Positions 20,725 through 30,492 of a DNA stretch of 64,000 bases are shown piece after piece; position 1 is the stretch's first letter, and each line of letters opens with the position of its first letter. The notes beneath the pieces were generated by a model. That model was not told where the DNA came from. It saw nothing but the letters and a program-made list of their open reading frames with translations, and searched no databases. The DNA is from Thermus parvatiensis (GTDB lineage Bacteria > Deinococcota > Deinococci > Deinococcales > Thermaceae), in NCBI RefSeq assembly GCF_001535545.1, contig NZ_CP014141.1, positions 1-64,000 on the forward strand, in the 5' to 3' direction. The translations under genes were made by a program, and so were the position numbers.

Positions 20725-21142
20725 GCTGGATGGGGACCTCGGGATGGGGCTTGTAGGTGAGGACGTACTCCCCAAGCTCCTTGATGGGCTTTTCCAGCGC
20801 CAGGCGCTTGGGGTCAATGGTGATCCCGTGCTGGCGGGAAAGGGCCTCGGCGATGTCCTTGGCGGTGACGGAGCCGTAGATCTTGGTCTCCCCCGCCCGC
20901 ACCGGAATGGTGAGGGTGAGGTTCTCCAGGATCTCCTTAAGCCGCTCCGCCTCCGCCTTGCGCTCCGCCAGACGCTTGGCCTGGGCGCGGATCTTGGCCT
21001 CGAGGGCCTTCAGGTTGCTCTCCGTGGCCAAAACCGCCAGACCCCGGGGCAAGAGGTAGTTCCGGGCGTAGCCGGGCTTCACGTCCACCACCTGCCCCAC
21101 GTCGCCCAGGTTCTCCAGGGGTTCCAAGAGAATGACCTTCAC
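20696..21142 (-). CDS. rplI: 50S ribosomal protein L9
   Basis: This 148-residue L9 binds 23S rRNA at the base of the L1 stalk. The N-terminal domain MKVILLEPLENLGDVGQVVD and VKPGYARNYLLPRGLAVLAT is diagnostic. It is followed by the long connecting helix (NLKALEAKIRAQAKRLAERKAEAERL) and a C-terminal domain (TIPVRAGETKIYGSVTAKDIAEAL). It is the last gene of the rpsF-ssb-rpsR-rplI operon, the usual bacterial order. The start has AGGGGGTGAGCC upstream. Confidence 0.97.
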   Translation of the reverse strand: MKVILLEPLENLGDVGQVVDVKPGYARNYLLPRGLAVLATESNLKALEAKIRAQAKRLAERKAEAERLKEILENLTLTIPVRAGETKIYGSVTAKDIAEALSRQHGITIDPKRLALEKPIKELGEYVLTYKPHPEVPIQLKVSVVAQE

Positions 21143-21152
21143 GGCTCACCCC

Positions 21153-21419
21153 CTACTTCCGCACCAGCTTCTCGGTGAAGGGCAAAAGCCCTAGGATCCT
21201 CGCCCGCTTGATGGTCTTGGCCAGGATCCTCTGCTCCTTGGCGGAAAGCCCCGTGCGGCGGCGGGGAAGGATCTTCCCCGTCTCCGACAGGAACCGCTTC
21301 AGCACCTCCACGTTCCGGTAGTCCCTGAGGTCAAACTCCCCCAGGGTGGCCTTCACCTTAGCCTTGCGGGATGGGCGCCTCTGCGCCTCCTTCTTTGGTT
21401 TCGCGTTCTTCGTGCTCAA
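21153..21419 (-). CDS. rpsR: 30S ribosomal protein S18
   Basis: This 88-residue protein carries the S18 core [20 protein letters not shown] and [20 protein letters not shown]. An N-terminal basic tail ([20 protein letters not shown]) is usual in Thermus. S18 pairs with S6 on the 30S platform. Its ATG overlaps the ssb stop by ATGA. Confidence 0.97.
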
Positions 21420-22207
21420 AACGGCAAATCCTCCTCCGGCGGAAAGTCTTCCAAGCCTTCGTCAATGTCCACCCCACCCGTCTGGGCTTCGCGGGACCTG
21501 CTTCCGCCGGCCTGGGCAGGTCCACGGGTGGGGCGCTCCAGCCTGAGGGCCTCCACGCGGGTCTGGAAGCGCCGCTCGCCGCTGGAGCTGGTCCAGGAGT
21601 CGTTCACCAACCTGCCGATCACGAAAAGGCCGTCGCCCTTCCTCAGCTCGGCGGCCCACTCCGCCAGGTCGCGCCAGGCCTGAACCTCCACGAAGTGGGT
21701 GCGCTCCTCCGCCCCCTGGCGGCGCTCGTTCACCGCCAGGCCCAGCCGGGCCACCGCGGTGCCCTGGGGGGTGTAGCGGAGTTCCGGGTCCCGGGTCAGG
21801 TTGCCCATGAGGAAGACCTGGTTCAGGGCGGCGCGGAGCCTGGGCTGGCCCCGGCTGTCCTCCGCCCGTTCCTTCCCCCGGTCGTCCAGGGGATCCAGGA
21901 AGTCGGCCCGGATCTGGAGCTCGCTCCGCCTCTCCCCCTCCTTTTCCCACTGGCGGTACTCCAGGCGGCCCTCCACGAAAACGAGCTGCCCTTGGTCCAG
22001 GAGGTCGCCCCACATCTCCGCCTGGCGGCCTAAGAGCCGCACCCGGTGGTACCAGGACACCTCCCGCTCCCCCCCGTTATCGGAAAGGAGCAGGTCCTGG
22101 CCGGCGAGGGTCAGGTCCAGGATGGCGAGCCCTGCCGGGGTGTAGCGCATGTCCGGCCGGGTAGCGAGGGCGCCGATTAGGAAAACGCGGTTCAGGCCTC
22201 GAGCCAT
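21416..22207 (-). CDS. ssb: Single-stranded DNA-binding protein with two OB folds
   Basis: The 263-residue protein contains two OB-fold copies: [20 protein letters not shown]...[11 protein letters not shown] and [20 protein letters not shown]...[11 protein letters not shown]. The doubled form, acting as a homodimer, is known from Thermus and Deinococcus. The acidic tail [17 protein letters not shown] is the partner-binding tip. It lies between rpsF and rpsR and overlaps the latter by four bases. Confidence 0.97.
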   Translation of the reverse strand: MARGLNRVFLIGALATRPDMRYTPAGLAILDLTLAGQDLLLSDNGGEREVSWYHRVRLLGRQAEMWGDLLDQGQLVFVEGRLEYRQWEKEGERRSELQIRADFLDPLDDRGKERAEDSRGQPRLRAALNQVFLMGNLTRDPELRYTPQGTAVARLGLAVNERRQGAEERTHFVEVQAWRDLAEWAAELRKGDGLFVIGRLVNDSWTSSSGERRFQTRVEALRLERPTRGPAQAGGSRSREAQTGGVDIDEGLEDFPPEEDLPF

Positions 22208-22216
22208 GTCAACAGT

Positions 22217-22522
22217 TTACGCGTTGGCGAGGAAGGGCTCCTGGGATTTCACCACCATCACCCGGCGCACGTTGTCCCGGATGCGGAGCTCCCGGGCCAG
22301 GTCGTTCACCCGGTCCTCGGGCATCTCCACCTGGTACCAGAGGAAGTAGCCCTGGGGGTCCTTGGCGATGGGGTAGGCCAGGCGGCGAAGCCCCAGCTCC
22401 TCCACCTTCTCCACGCGGGCGCCGTAGCTCTCCAAAGCCCGCTGGATGATCTCCTTCTCCAGGGCGAGCTGGCTCTGGTCCAGGTTGGGGTTCAGAACGA
22501 TGTTCACCTCGTACCTGCGCAT
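22217..22522 (-). CDS. rpsF: 30S ribosomal protein S6
   Basis: This 101-residue S6 starts MRRYEVNIVLNPNLDQSQLA and has YGARVEKVEELGLRRLAYPI and GYFLWYQVEMPEDRVNDLAR, as in the crystallised Thermus S6. The ATG at 22522 is chosen over longer in-frame codons because it has a clear GGGAGGTGAAG just upstream. It is first in the rpsF-ssb-rpsR-rplI operon. Confidence 0.97.
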   Translation of the reverse strand: MRRYEVNIVLNPNLDQSQLALEKEIIQRALESYGARVEKVEELGLRRLAYPIAKDPQGYFLWYQVEMPEDRVNDLARELRIRDNVRRVMVVKSQEPFLANA

Positions 22523-22583
22523 CTTCACCTCCCTTCCGGGCCCGGCAGGCCGCACAGAGCCAGATTATACCCCGCCTTCCCCC

Positions 22584-22619
22584 AGAAAAAAAAGACCCAG
22601 GGGGCCCAGGCCCCCCTTT
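22584..22619 (-). terminator. Terminator-like hairpin after tRNA-Asn
   Basis: On the minus strand GGGGGC-CTGG-GCCCCC is followed six bases later by a run of eight T. This probably ends the tRNA-Asn transcript before rpsF. Confidence 0.6.
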
Positions 22620-22695
22620 TGGCTCCGCGGGCAGGACTCGAACCTGCGACCTACCGGTTAACAGCCGGCTGCTCTACCTGCTGAGCTACCGCGGA
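22620..22695 (-). tRNA. tRNA-Asn (GUU)
   Basis: This 76-base cloverleaf has acceptor TCCGCGG/CCGCGGA, D-arm GTAGCTCAGCAGGTAGAGC, anticodon loop CTGTTAA with GTT, T-arm GGTTCGAGTCC and an encoded CCA. It has its own strong promoter upstream. Confidence 0.96.
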
Positions 22696-22711
22696 CCGCA
22701 CCGCAACGCCT

Positions 22712-22740
22712 ACTATATCAACCCCCTGTGGCTCCGTCAA
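22712..22740 (-). promoter_or_regulatory. Promoter of tRNA-Asn
   Basis: TTGACG (22735-22740) and TATAGT (22712-22717) on the minus strand are separated by exactly 17 bases. This near-consensus promoter lies 16 bases before the tRNA. Confidence 0.8.
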
Positions 22741-22747
22741 GCGCTTT

Positions 22748-22770
22748 GGGGGCGGCCCTGGGCCGCCCCC
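22748..22770 (-). terminator. Hairpin at the end of the rplKA operon
   Basis: The 11-bp arms GGGGGCGGCCC and GGGCCGCCCCC enclose one base, ten bases after the rplA stop. It lacks a T tract. The -35 of tRNA-Asn lies directly after it. Confidence 0.6.
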
Positions 22771-22779
22771 AAAATCCTC

Positions 22780-23469
22780 CTAGGAGTGGGGGTTGATGCG
22801 CACGCTGGGGCCCATGGTGGTGGTCACGTAGACGGAGCGGAGGAAGGTGCCCTTGGCCCCTTCCGGCTTGTGGGCCTCGAGGGCGCGGATGAAGGCCCGG
22901 ATGTTGTCCGCAAGCTTCTCCGGCGGGAAGCTCGCCTTGCCCACGGGGGCGTGGATGGCCCCGGTCTTGTCGTTGCGGAACTCAATCCGCCCCGCCTTGA
23001 TCTCCCGGATAATCTCGCCGATGTTGAACCCCACGGTCCCCGCCTTGGGGTTGGGGAGGAGGCCCCGGGGCCCCAGGATCCGGCCGAGTTTAGAGCCCAC
23101 GGCCCCCATCACGTCGGGGGTGGCCACCACGGCGTCAAAGTCCATCCAGCCGTCCAGGATCTTCTGGATGATCTCCTCGCCGCCCACGTAGTCCGCCCCC
23201 GCCTCCTCGGCCTCCTTGATCTTCTCCCCCTTGGCGATGGCCAAGACCCGCACCTGCTTGCCGAGGCCGTGGGGAAGGGAGACGGTGCCGCGCACGTTCT
23301 GGTCGGAGCGGCGGGGGTCAATGCCGAGCTTGGCGTGGACCTCCACCGTCTCGTCAAACTTTGCGGTGGCAAGCTCCTTCACAAGACGGGCGGCCTCGTC
23401 AATGGTGTAGACCTTGTTGGGGTCCACCTTCTCCAGGAGGGCCCGGTAACGCTTGCCGTGCTTAGGCAT
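22780..23469 (-). CDS. rplA: 50S ribosomal protein L1
   Basis: L1 is a 229-residue stalk protein that binds 23S rRNA and its own mRNA. The sequence [60 protein letters not shown] and [14 protein letters not shown] is diagnostic and matches the Thermus L1 used in structural work. It overlaps rplK by eight bases. The rplJ and rplL genes that usually follow in bacteria are not here. Confidence 0.97.
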   Translation of the reverse strand: MPKHGKRYRALLEKVDPNKVYTIDEAARLVKELATAKFDETVEVHAKLGIDPRRSDQNVRGTVSLPHGLGKQVRVLAIAKGEKIKEAEEAGADYVGGEEIIQKILDGWMDFDAVVATPDVMGAVGSKLGRILGPRGLLPNPKAGTVGFNIGEIIREIKAGRIEFRNDKTGAIHAPVGKASFPPEKLADNIRAFIRALEAHKPEGAKGTFLRSVYVTTTMGPSVRINPHS

Positions 23470-23905
23470 CCTTCACCTCCGGAGCACCCACCACCTCCAC
23501 GCCCATGGAGCGGGCCGACCCGACGATCATGCGGGCGGCGGCCTCCAAGTCGGTGGTGTTCATGTCGGGGAGTTTCTGCTTGGCGATCTCCAGGACCTGC
23601 TCCCAGGTGATCCGGCCCACCTTCTCCCGGCCGGGCTTGTGGGCCCCCTTCTCCAAGCCCGCCGCCTTGCGGATCAGGTAGCTCGCGGGCGGGGTCTTGG
23701 TGACGAAGGTGAAGGAGCGGTCCGCGTAGATGGTGATCTCCACGGGGACGATGGCGTCCCCCATGTTGGCCGTGGCCGCGTTGAAGGCCTTGACGAACTC
23801 CATGATGTTGGCCCCGTGCTGGCCCAAAGCCGGGCCCACCGGGGGCGCGGGCGTGGCCTTGCCCGCGGGCAGCTGAAGTTTGACCACCGCAACAACTTTC
23901 TTCAT
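23462..23905 (-). CDS. rplK: 50S ribosomal protein L11
   Basis: The 147-residue protein shows [40 protein letters not shown] (the thiostrepton-region N-terminal domain) and [18 protein letters not shown]11 is part of the GTPase-associated centre. A good GGAGGGAAAA lies before the ATG. It follows nusG and precedes rplA, as in most bacteria. Confidence 0.97.
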   Translation of the reverse strand: MKKVVAVVKLQLPAGKATPAPPVGPALGQHGANIMEFVKAFNAATANMGDAIVPVEITIYADRSFTFVTKTPPASYLIRKAAGLEKGAHKPGREKVGRITWEQVLEIAKQKLPDMNTTDLEAAARMIVGSARSMGVEVVGAPEVKDA

Positions 23906-23948
23906 TTTTCCCTCCTAGGCTCCCCCCAAGTTAGGGGTGCGAACGCCT

Positions 23949-24503
23949 CTAGGCCTTGACCACCTGGGAGAAGTCCAGCTCCACAGGGGTCTCGCGCCCG
24001 AAGATGGTGACCATGACCTTGACCTTGCCCCGCTCGGGGTTGATCTCGGTCACGGTGCCCGTGAAGTCGGCGAAAGGGCCGGAGACAACCCGGACCTGAT
24101 CCCCCTCGCGGAAGGCCACCTGGGCCTTGGGGGCCTCCTTCTTCCCGAGAAGCCCGGAGACCTCGAGGATGTGCCGCACCTCGTCAGGGGAAAGGGGAAC
24201 GGGACGCATCCCCGCCCCGACAAAGCCTGTGATGCCGGGCGTGCCGCGCACCACTTCCCAAGCCTCGTTGGGCTCCTCCTCGTCCCCCAGGTCCATCTGG
24301 ATGAAGAGGTAGCCCGGGAAGAGCTTCTTCCGGACCACCTCCTTCTTGCCCCCCTCGCGGAGCTCCACCACCTCCTCGGTGGGGATCAGGACCTGAAAGA
24401 TCTTGTCCTGAAGGCCGAAGGCCTTGATGCGCTTCTCCAGGTTGGCCTTGGCCTTCTCCTCCTGCCCCACCAGGGTGTGGACCGCGTACCACTCTATGCT
24501 CAT
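23949..24503 (-). CDS. nusG: Transcription termination/antitermination factor NusG
   Basis: This 184-residue NusG has the N-terminal RNA-polymerase-binding domain ([32 protein letters not shown]). The C-terminal KOW domain ([20 protein letters not shown]) contacts ribosomal S10 or Rho. The linker is short. Its ATG overlaps the secE stop. The position secE-nusG-rplK-rplA is conserved. Confidence 0.97.
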   Translation of the reverse strand: MSIEWYAVHTLVGQEEKAKANLEKRIKAFGLQDKIFQVLIPTEEVVELREGGKKEVVRKKLFPGYLFIQMDLGDEEEPNEAWEVVRGTPGITGFVGAGMRPVPLSPDEVRHILEVSGLLGKKEAPKAQVAFREGDQVRVVSGPFADFTGTVTEINPERGKVKVMVTIFGRETPVELDFSQVVKA

Positions 24504-24682
24504 CGCAGAAGCCCTATCAGGAAGCGGAAGACCGTGTCGTAAAGCCCGAGGATCACCATGAAAGCTAAGGTGAAGAGGAGGATGGCCTGCGTGCCCTCCA
24601 CAACCTGCTCTCGCGTGGGCCAGGTGACCCGGGCGAGCTCGGCCCGCGCTTCCTGGAAGTAACGGATCAGCCGGGCGAACAT
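24500..24682 (-). CDS. secE: Protein translocase subunit SecE
   Basis: This 60-residue single-span SecE starts [20 protein letters not shown], the amphipathic helix with the conserved [10 protein letters not shown]. The membrane helix [20 protein letters not shown] follows. It is an essential part of the SecYEG channel. It overlaps both rpmG and nusG by four bases. Confidence 0.96.
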
Positions 24683-24846
24683 CAGATCTTCACTTCCCGG
24701 TGCACGGTGTGCTTCCTACACCACGGGCAGTACTTGCGCAGCTCAAGCTTGTTGGGGGTGTTGCGCTTGTTCTTCTCCGTGGCGTAGTTGCGGCGCTTGC
24801 ACTCCGTGCACTCCAAGAGGAGTTTTATCCGGACCTCGCTGGCCAT
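24682..24846 (-). CDS. rpmG: 50S ribosomal protein L33
   Basis: The 54-residue L33 starts [20 protein letters not shown] and has two CxxC zinc pairs (CTEC and CPWC). The ATG at 24846 is used: the longer reading frame upstream has no ribosome binding site and would enter the tuf gene. A CGAGGTGCCGAG site precedes the start. Confidence 0.96.
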
Positions 24847-24889
24847 CTCGGCACCTCGGGAGGGGGAGGCTAGCCTCCCCCCTCTTGGC

Positions 24890-26110
<1,221 letters not shown>

Positions 26111-26166
26111 CTCCGTCCTCCTTACATGCCAAAGCCGCCCTGGGTGGCTCCAGGGCAGTCAAAAAA

Positions 26167-26242
26167 TGGAGCTCGCGGCCGGGCTCGAACCGGCGACCTC
26201 ACCCTTACCAAGGGTGTGCTCTACCTGCTGAGCTACGCGAGC
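26167..26242 (-). tRNA. tRNA-Thr (GGU)
   Basis: This 76-base cloverleaf has acceptor GCTCGCG/CGCGAGC, anticodon loop TTGGTAA with GGT, T-arm GGTTCGAGCCC and an encoded CCA. It is the last of four tRNAs before tuf. Confidence 0.95.
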
Positions 26243-26245
26243 TCG

Positions 26246-26321
26246 TGGAGCGGGAGACGGGACTCGAACCCGCGACCCTCGGCTTGGGAAGCCGATGCTC
26301 TACCAACTGAGCTACTCCCGC
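26246..26321 (-). tRNA. tRNA-Gly (CCC)
   Basis: This 76-base cloverleaf has acceptor GCGGGAG/CTCCCGC, stem TCGGC around loop TTCCCAA with anticodon CCC, T-arm GGTTCGAGTCC and an encoded CCA. It lies three bases from the preceding tRNA-Thr. Confidence 0.95.
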
Positions 26322-26347
26322 ATGGGGTGTGCTGAGCGCACACCGCG

Positions 26348-26433
26348 TGGTGGGCAGGGCTGGATTCGAACCAGCGAAGGCATACGCCAACGGTTTTACA
26401 GACCGTCCCCTTTGGCCGCTCGGGCACCTGCCC
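26348..26433 (-). tRNA. tRNA-Tyr (GUA)
   Basis: This 86-base class II tRNA has a long variable arm, acceptor GGGCAGG/CCTGCCC, anticodon loop CTGTAAA with GTA, and an encoded CCA. Confidence 0.95.
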
Positions 26434-26445
26434 ACGCCCTTCTTT

Positions 26446-26521
26446 TGGAGCCACCCAGGGGAGTTGAACCCCCAACCCCCCGATTACAAGTCGGGTGCTC
26501 TGCCGGTTGAGCTAGGGTGGC
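26446..26521 (-). tRNA. tRNA-Thr (UGU)
   Basis: This 76-base cloverleaf has acceptor GCCACCC/GGGTGGC, anticodon loop CTTGTAA with TGT, T-arm GGTTCAACTCC and an encoded CCA. It is the first gene of the tRNA-tuf transcription unit. Confidence 0.95.
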
Positions 26522-26553
26522 AGGACGGGGGATGGGACCCTGTCCGAGGGTTT

Positions 26554-26582
26554 AGGCTAGCACACCCGCTCGAAAGTGTCAA
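26554..26582 (-). promoter_or_regulatory. Promoter of the tRNA-tuf operon
   Basis: On the minus strand TTGACA (26577-26582) and TAGCCT (26554-26559) are exactly 17 bases apart. The promoter lies about 35 bases before tRNA-Thr(UGU). Its -35 is a consensus match, as expected for a highly expressed operon. Confidence 0.8.
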
Positions 26583-26591
26583 GATAAGGGC

Positions 26592-27887
26592 ATGCGCATC
26601 GTACCTTTTGGGGCGGCCCGGGAGGTGACGGGAAGCTGCCACCTCCTCCTCGCCGGGAGCAGGCGGGTCCTTCTGGACTGCGGGATGTTTCAAGGAAAGG
26701 AGGAGGCCAGGAACCACGCCCCCTTCGGCTTTGACCCTAAGGAGGTGGACGCCGTCCTCCTCACCCACGCCCACCTGGACCACGTGGGGCGGCTACCCAA
26801 GCTCTTCCGCGAAGGCTACCGGGGTCCCGTCTACGCCACCCGGGCCACGGCCCTCCTCATGGAGATCGTCCTGGAGGACGCCCTCAAGGTGATGGACGAG
26901 CCCTTTTTCAGCCCCGAGGATGTGGAGGAGGCCCTGGGGCACCTCAGGCCCCTGGAGTACGGGGAGTGGCTCCGGCTCGGGGCCCTAAGCCTCGCCTTCG
27001 GCCAGGCGGGGCACCTCCCGGGAAGCGCCTTCGTGGTGGCCCAGGGGGAGGGGAGGACCCTGGTCTACAGCGGGGACCTGGGCAACCGGGAAAAGGACGT
27101 CCTCCCCGACCCCTCCCCCCCTCCGCTCGCCGACCTGGTCCTCGCGGAGGGGACCTACGGGGACCGCCCCCACCGCCCTTACCGGGAGACGGTCCAGGAA
27201 TTTCTGGAGATCCTGGGAAGAACCCTAAGCCAGGGCGGGAAGGTCCTCATCCCCACCTTCGCCGTGGAGCGGGCGCAGGAGATCCTCTACGTCCTCTACA
27301 CGCACGGCCACCGCCTCCCCCGGGCGCCCATCTACCTGGACTCCCCCATGGCGGGACGGGTCCTCTCCCTTTACCCCAGGTTGGTCCGCTACTTCAGCGA
27401 GGAGGTCCAGGCCTACTTCCTCCAGGGGAAGAACCCCTTCCGCCCTGCGGGCCTCGAGGTGGTGGAGCACGCCGAGGCCTCCAAGGCCTTAAACCGCGAG
27501 CCCGGCCCCATGGTGGTCCTTGCAGGAAGCGGGATGCTCACAGGAGGGCGGATCCTCCACCACCTCAAGCACGGCCTCTCCGATCCCCGAAACGCCCTCG
27601 TCTTCGTGGGCTACCAACCCCGGGGAGGGCTTGGGGCGGAGATCATCGCCCGCCCCCCCGCCGTGCGGATCCTGGGGGAAGAGGTGCCCTTGCGGGCGAG
27701 CGTCCACACCCTGGGCGGCTTCTCCGGCCACGCCGGGCAGGACGAGCTTCTGGACTGGCTTCAGGGCGAGCCCCGCGTGGTCCTGGTCCACGGGGAAGAG
27801 GAAAAGCTCCTCGCCCTAGGCAAGCTCCTCGCCCTCCGCGGGCAGGAGGTGAGCCTGGCGCGCTTCGGGGAGGGCGTGCCGGTGTAG
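26592..27887 (+). CDS. Metallo-beta-lactamase / beta-CASP ribonuclease
   Basis: This 431-residue protein has the zinc motif LLTHAHLDHVGRLPKLF, later GHLPGSAFVV, YSGDLGNRE, and beta-CASP blocks VLIPTFAVERAQEILYVLY, GSGMLTGGR and LGGFSGHAGQDEL. It matches an HB8 RNase of known structure that I recall as TTHA0252, of the CPSF-73 type. It likely processes or degrades RNA. The frame is intact. It is divergent from the tRNA-tuf operon, and the two starts share about 70 bases. Confidence 0.92.
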   Translation: MRIVPFGAAREVTGSCHLLLAGSRRVLLDCGMFQGKEEARNHAPFGFDPKEVDAVLLTHAHLDHVGRLPKLFREGYRGPVYATRATALLMEIVLEDALKVMDEPFFSPEDVEEALGHLRPLEYGEWLRLGALSLAFGQAGHLPGSAFVVAQGEGRTLVYSGDLGNREKDVLPDPSPPPLADLVLAEGTYGDRPHRPYRETVQEFLEILGRTLSQGGKVLIPTFAVERAQEILYVLYTHGHRLPRAPIYLDSPMAGRVLSLYPRLVRYFSEEVQAYFLQGKNPFRPAGLEVVEHAEASKALNREPGPMVVLAGSGMLTGGRILHHLKHGLSDPRNALVFVGYQPRGGLGAEIIARPPAVRILGEEVPLRASVHTLGGFSGHAGQDELLDWLQGEPRVVLVHGEEEKLLALGKLLALRGQEVSLARFGEGVPV

Positions 27888-27888
27888 G

Positions 27889-28146
27889 TCATGCCTGGAG
27901 CCCCTCGGGCTCCGGGTCCGACCAGGCCAGCTCCACCAGCTGGACGAGCTCCCCCACGGGGACCCCGTAGTCCCGGGCGAGCCGCGTGATCTCCCGCCCG
28001 AGGCGGCGGAGGTGGGCCAGGTGGGCCGGGTCCAGGTCCTCGGCCACGTCCATGAGCCAGCCCAAGAGGAACTGGGCCTCCTCGTCGGTGAGGCCCTCGG
28101 TGAGCCCCTCGTCTTCCCAGAAAAGCTCCCTAGGATCGCGCATCAT
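27889..28146 (-). CDS. Small conserved hypothetical protein
   Basis: The 85-residue acidic protein MMRDPRELFWEDEGLTEGLT... is mostly helical, with DEEAQFLLGWLMDVAEDLDP and REITRLARDYGVPVGELVQL. I do not recognise a family. Its first ATG overlaps the stop of the upstream FtsB-like gene, so it is cotranslated with it. It ends two bases from the convergent RNase gene. A second ATG at 28143 is possible. Confidence 0.65.
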   Translation of the reverse strand: MMRDPRELFWEDEGLTEGLTDEEAQFLLGWLMDVAEDLDPAHLAHLRRLGREITRLARDYGVPVGELVQLVELAWSDPEPEGLQA

Positions 28147-28427
28147 GGCCAGCGACGAACCTCCTCGTCCTTCCGCACCCAGCCCATCCGGCGGAGGAGG
28201 GCCTCGAGGTAGGCGGGGTCGCGGGCGGCCCGCACCTCCTCCTTAAGCCGCTCCACCTCGGCCCGGGCCCGCGCCACCTCCTCCTTAAGCGCAGCCCGCT
28301 CCCGGGCCAGCTCCCAGGCCCTGAGCCCCTCCTGGGCGAGGAGGTAGAACCCGTGCACCAGGCCGAGGAGGAAAAGGAGGCGGAGGAAGCGGTAGACGGG
28401 GCGGTCCAAGGCGCGGCCATTATACAC
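28143..28427 (-). CDS. FtsB/DivIC-like septum formation protein
   Basis: The 94-residue protein has one N-terminal membrane helix (FLRLLFLLGLVHGFYLLAQ). A coiled coil follows (LARERAALKEEVARARAEVERLKEEVRAARD) with DPAYLEALLRRMGWVRKDEE, the layout of FtsB/DivIC proteins. These join FtsL and FtsQ in the divisome. The ATG lies in a 110-base region shared with the divergent Fur-family gene. Family assignment is by architecture more than by exact motif. Confidence 0.72.
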   Translation of the reverse strand: MYNGRALDRPVYRFLRLLFLLGLVHGFYLLAQEGLRAWELARERAALKEEVARARAEVERLKEEVRAARDPAYLEALLRRMGWVRKDEEVRRWP

Positions 28428-28486
28428 CCGGGGGCCCTGCAGGAAAGGGCCTCGCCCTCCTCTACCACCTCCAGATCCGAAAAGCG

Positions 28487-28514
28487 TTGCGTTTGCACAC
28501 TCGGGGTGTATACT
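28487..28514 (+). promoter_or_regulatory. Promoter and possible operator of the Fur-family gene
   Basis: TTGCGT (28487-28492) and TATACT (28509-28514) are 16 bases apart. The imperfect inverted repeat TGCACAC-N5-GTGTATA overlaps the spacer and -10 and could be a self-regulating Fur/PerR-like site. Confidence 0.55.
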
Positions 28515-28538
28515 GAAACTGGTAGGAAAGGAGGAAGG

Positions 28539-28982
28539 ATGCCGAGGACCAAGGAGAAGGAAAGCTACCGCGCGCGGCTAAAGGCGGTGGGCCTGCGCCA
28601 CACCCTTCCCCGGGAGAGGATCCTGAGCTTCCTGGACCGCAAAAACGTGCACCCCACCCCGGAGGAGCTCTACCAGGGCCTGAAGAAGCGGGGCTACGAC
28701 ATCGGCCTCTCCACCGTTTACCTGAACCTGCACGTCCTCAGGGAGCACGGGCTCATCTACGAGTTCAAGGACCCCAAGGGCTACACCCGGTACGACGGCT
28801 ACAACGAGCCCCACGTGCACTTGGTCTGCCTCTCCTGCGGCAAGGTGGAGGACCTGCTCCTTAAGAACCTTCCCGAGCTGGAGGTGAGCCCCGCCATGCA
28901 GGCGGCCGCCGAGCGCACGGGCTGGGCCCTCGAGGGCTTCCGCCTGGAGTTCCGGGGGAAGTGCCCGAACTGCCAGAGGTAG
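28539..28982 (+). CDS. Fur-family metal- or peroxide-responsive regulator
   Basis: This 147-residue protein has a winged helix (LRHTLPRERILSFLDRKNVH, LSTVYLNLHVLREHGLIYEF). A dimerisation domain follows with HVHLVCLSCGKVEDL and a C-terminal CPNCQR. The two CxxC pairs form the structural zinc site of Fur/PerR proteins. The metal-sensing ligands do not decide between Fe and peroxide sensing. A strong GGAGGA site lies before the ATG at 28539. Longer in-frame starts would overlap the divergent gene. Confidence 0.9.
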   Translation: MPRTKEKESYRARLKAVGLRHTLPRERILSFLDRKNVHPTPEELYQGLKKRGYDIGLSTVYLNLHVLREHGLIYEFKDPKGYTRYDGYNEPHVHLVCLSCGKVEDLLLKNLPELEVSPAMQAAAERTGWALEGFRLEFRGKCPNCQR

Positions 28983-28995
28983 CCGCCTAAGCCTG

Positions 28996-29019
28996 GGGCC
29001 CGGGGGGTTCCCCGGGCCC
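28996..29019. terminator. Bidirectional terminator hairpin between the Fur-family gene and the aminopeptidase
   Basis: The 10-bp arms GGGCCCGGGG and CCCCGGGCCC enclose GGTT, followed by a pyrimidine-rich stretch. The genes on both sides converge here. Confidence 0.65.
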
Positions 29020-29066
29020 GCGCCTTCTTTCCTTCCCCGCGGGACCTAAGCCCGCACGGGGCGGCT

Positions 29067-30452
29067 CTACAAGGCCTCCGCCACCTTCAGGATGGTGCGC
29101 ACGCCGAAGCCCGTTCCCCCCTCAGGGCCCAGGGCGTGGGCCTTCCTGGCGAAGGCGGGCCCGGCGATGTCCAGGTGGACGAGGGGCACCTGCACGAACT
29201 CCGCCAAGAAGAGGGCGGCGGCGATGGCCCCGCCGTAGCGGTCCCCCACGTTCTTGAGGTCGGCCACGGGGCTTTTCAGCTTCTCCCGGTAGGCCTTCTC
29301 CAAGGGCATGGGCCAGACCTTCTCCCCGGCCTTTTCCGCCGCCTCCCGCACCCTCTCCCCCCAGGAGGGCTCGGTGGCGAAGAGGGCCGCCACCTCCTCC
29401 CCCAGGGCCACCACCGCGGCCCCCGTGAGGGTGGAAAGCTCCAGGATCCGCTCCGCCCCCTCCCTTTCGGCGTAGGCCAGGGCGTCGGCCAGGGTGAGGC
29501 GGCCTTCGGCGTCGGTGTTCATCACCTCCACGGTCTTGCCGGAGAGGGTCTTGAGCACGTCCCCCACCCGGTAGGCCCGCCCGGAGACCAGGTTCTCGCA
29601 GGCGGCGATGTAGCCCCTCAGCTCCACGGGAAGGCCCAAAAGGGCCGCGGCCTTGAAGGCCCCGAGCACGGCCGCCGCCCCCGCCATGTCGCCCTTCATG
29701 GTGGCCATGCTCTCCGTGGGCTTCAGGGAGTAGCCGCCCGAGTCAAAGGTGAGGCCCTTCCCCACCAGGTCCAGCCGGGCCTTGGCCCCCTCGGGGGCAT
29801 AGCGGAGGCAGATGAACCGGGGCGGGTTCTCCGAGCCCTGGGCCACGGCGAGGAAGGCCCCCATGCCGAGCTCGGCGATGGCCTTCTCGTCCAGGACCTC
29901 CACCTCCACCCCTAGGGCCCTAAGCTCCAAGGCCCGCTCCGCCAGGGCCTCCGGGGTGAGGAGGTTGGGGGGCTCGTTCACCAGGTCCCGGGCCAGGTAG
30001 ACCCCTTCCGCCACCTTCCTCGCCCGCTCCAAAAGGGCCTCGGAAACGCCCGGAAGGAGGAGGGTGAGGGCCTTTTCCTCCCTTTTCGTCTTAAGCCGGT
30101 CAAAGCGGTAGGCCCCGAGGAGAAGGCCCTCGGCCAGGGCGTCGGCGTCCTCCAAAGGCTCCACCAGGGCCTCGGGAAAGGCGAGCCTCTGGAGGGCCTG
30201 GGCGAGCCTCCCCCCGCTTTCCCGGTCGTCCTCGCCCCGCCCGAAGAGGAGGACGGGGCCCTCCTCCGTGTAGAGGAGAAGGCTCTCCCCCGCCTTAAGC
30301 CCCGCCTCCTTCAGGGCCTGGCGGAGCCGCCCCTTGAGGCGGGCGTCCAGGGCCTCCCCCTGGGGGAGGAGGACGCCTTCCTTGGCCCAGACCACCTTGA
30401 GGGGGGCCTGGCCCTCGGCCAGGCCCGTGGAAACGGCGCGCAGGGTGACCAC
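29067..30452 (-). CDS. Leucyl aminopeptidase (M17)
   Basis: M17 enzymes use two metals to remove N-terminal residues. The catalytic part shows VGKGLTFDSGGYSLKPTESM, MKGDMAGAAAVLGAF and NTDAEGRLTLADALAYAE, which carry the metal-binding Lys, Asp and Glu residues. LSTLTGAAVVALG and DIAGPAF follow. It has about 460 residues. No ATG fits the start. A GTG at 30452 lies seven bases after a TAAAAC -10, so leaderless translation is likely; a TTG at 30458 is an alternative. Longer in-frame starts run through the divergent DUF1385 gene. Confidence 0.88.
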   Translation of the reverse strand: MVTLRAVSTGLAEGQAPLKVVWAKEGVLLPQGEALDARLKGRLRQALKEAGLKAGESLLLYTEEGPVLLFGRGEDDRESGGRLAQALQRLAFPEALVEPLEDADALAEGLLLGAYRFDRLKTKREEKALTLLLPGVSEALLERARKVAEGVYLARDLVNEPPNLLTPEALAERALELRALGVEVEVLDEKAIAELGMGAFLAVAQGSENPPRFICLRYAPEGAKARLDLVGKGLTFDSGGYSLKPTESMATMKGDMAGAAAVLGAFKAAALLGLPVELRGYIAACENLVSGRAYRVGDVLKTLSGKTVEVMNTDAEGRLTLADALAYAEREGAERILELSTLTGAAVVALGEEVAALFATEPSWGERVREAAEKAGEKVWPMPLEKAYREKLKSPVADLKNVGDRYGGAIAAALFLAEFVQVPLVHLDIAGPAFARKAHALGPEGGTGFGVRTILKVAEAL

Positions 30453-30492
30453 GTCCAAGGTTTTACCACGGGGGCGTGGCAGAATGGGAGGG

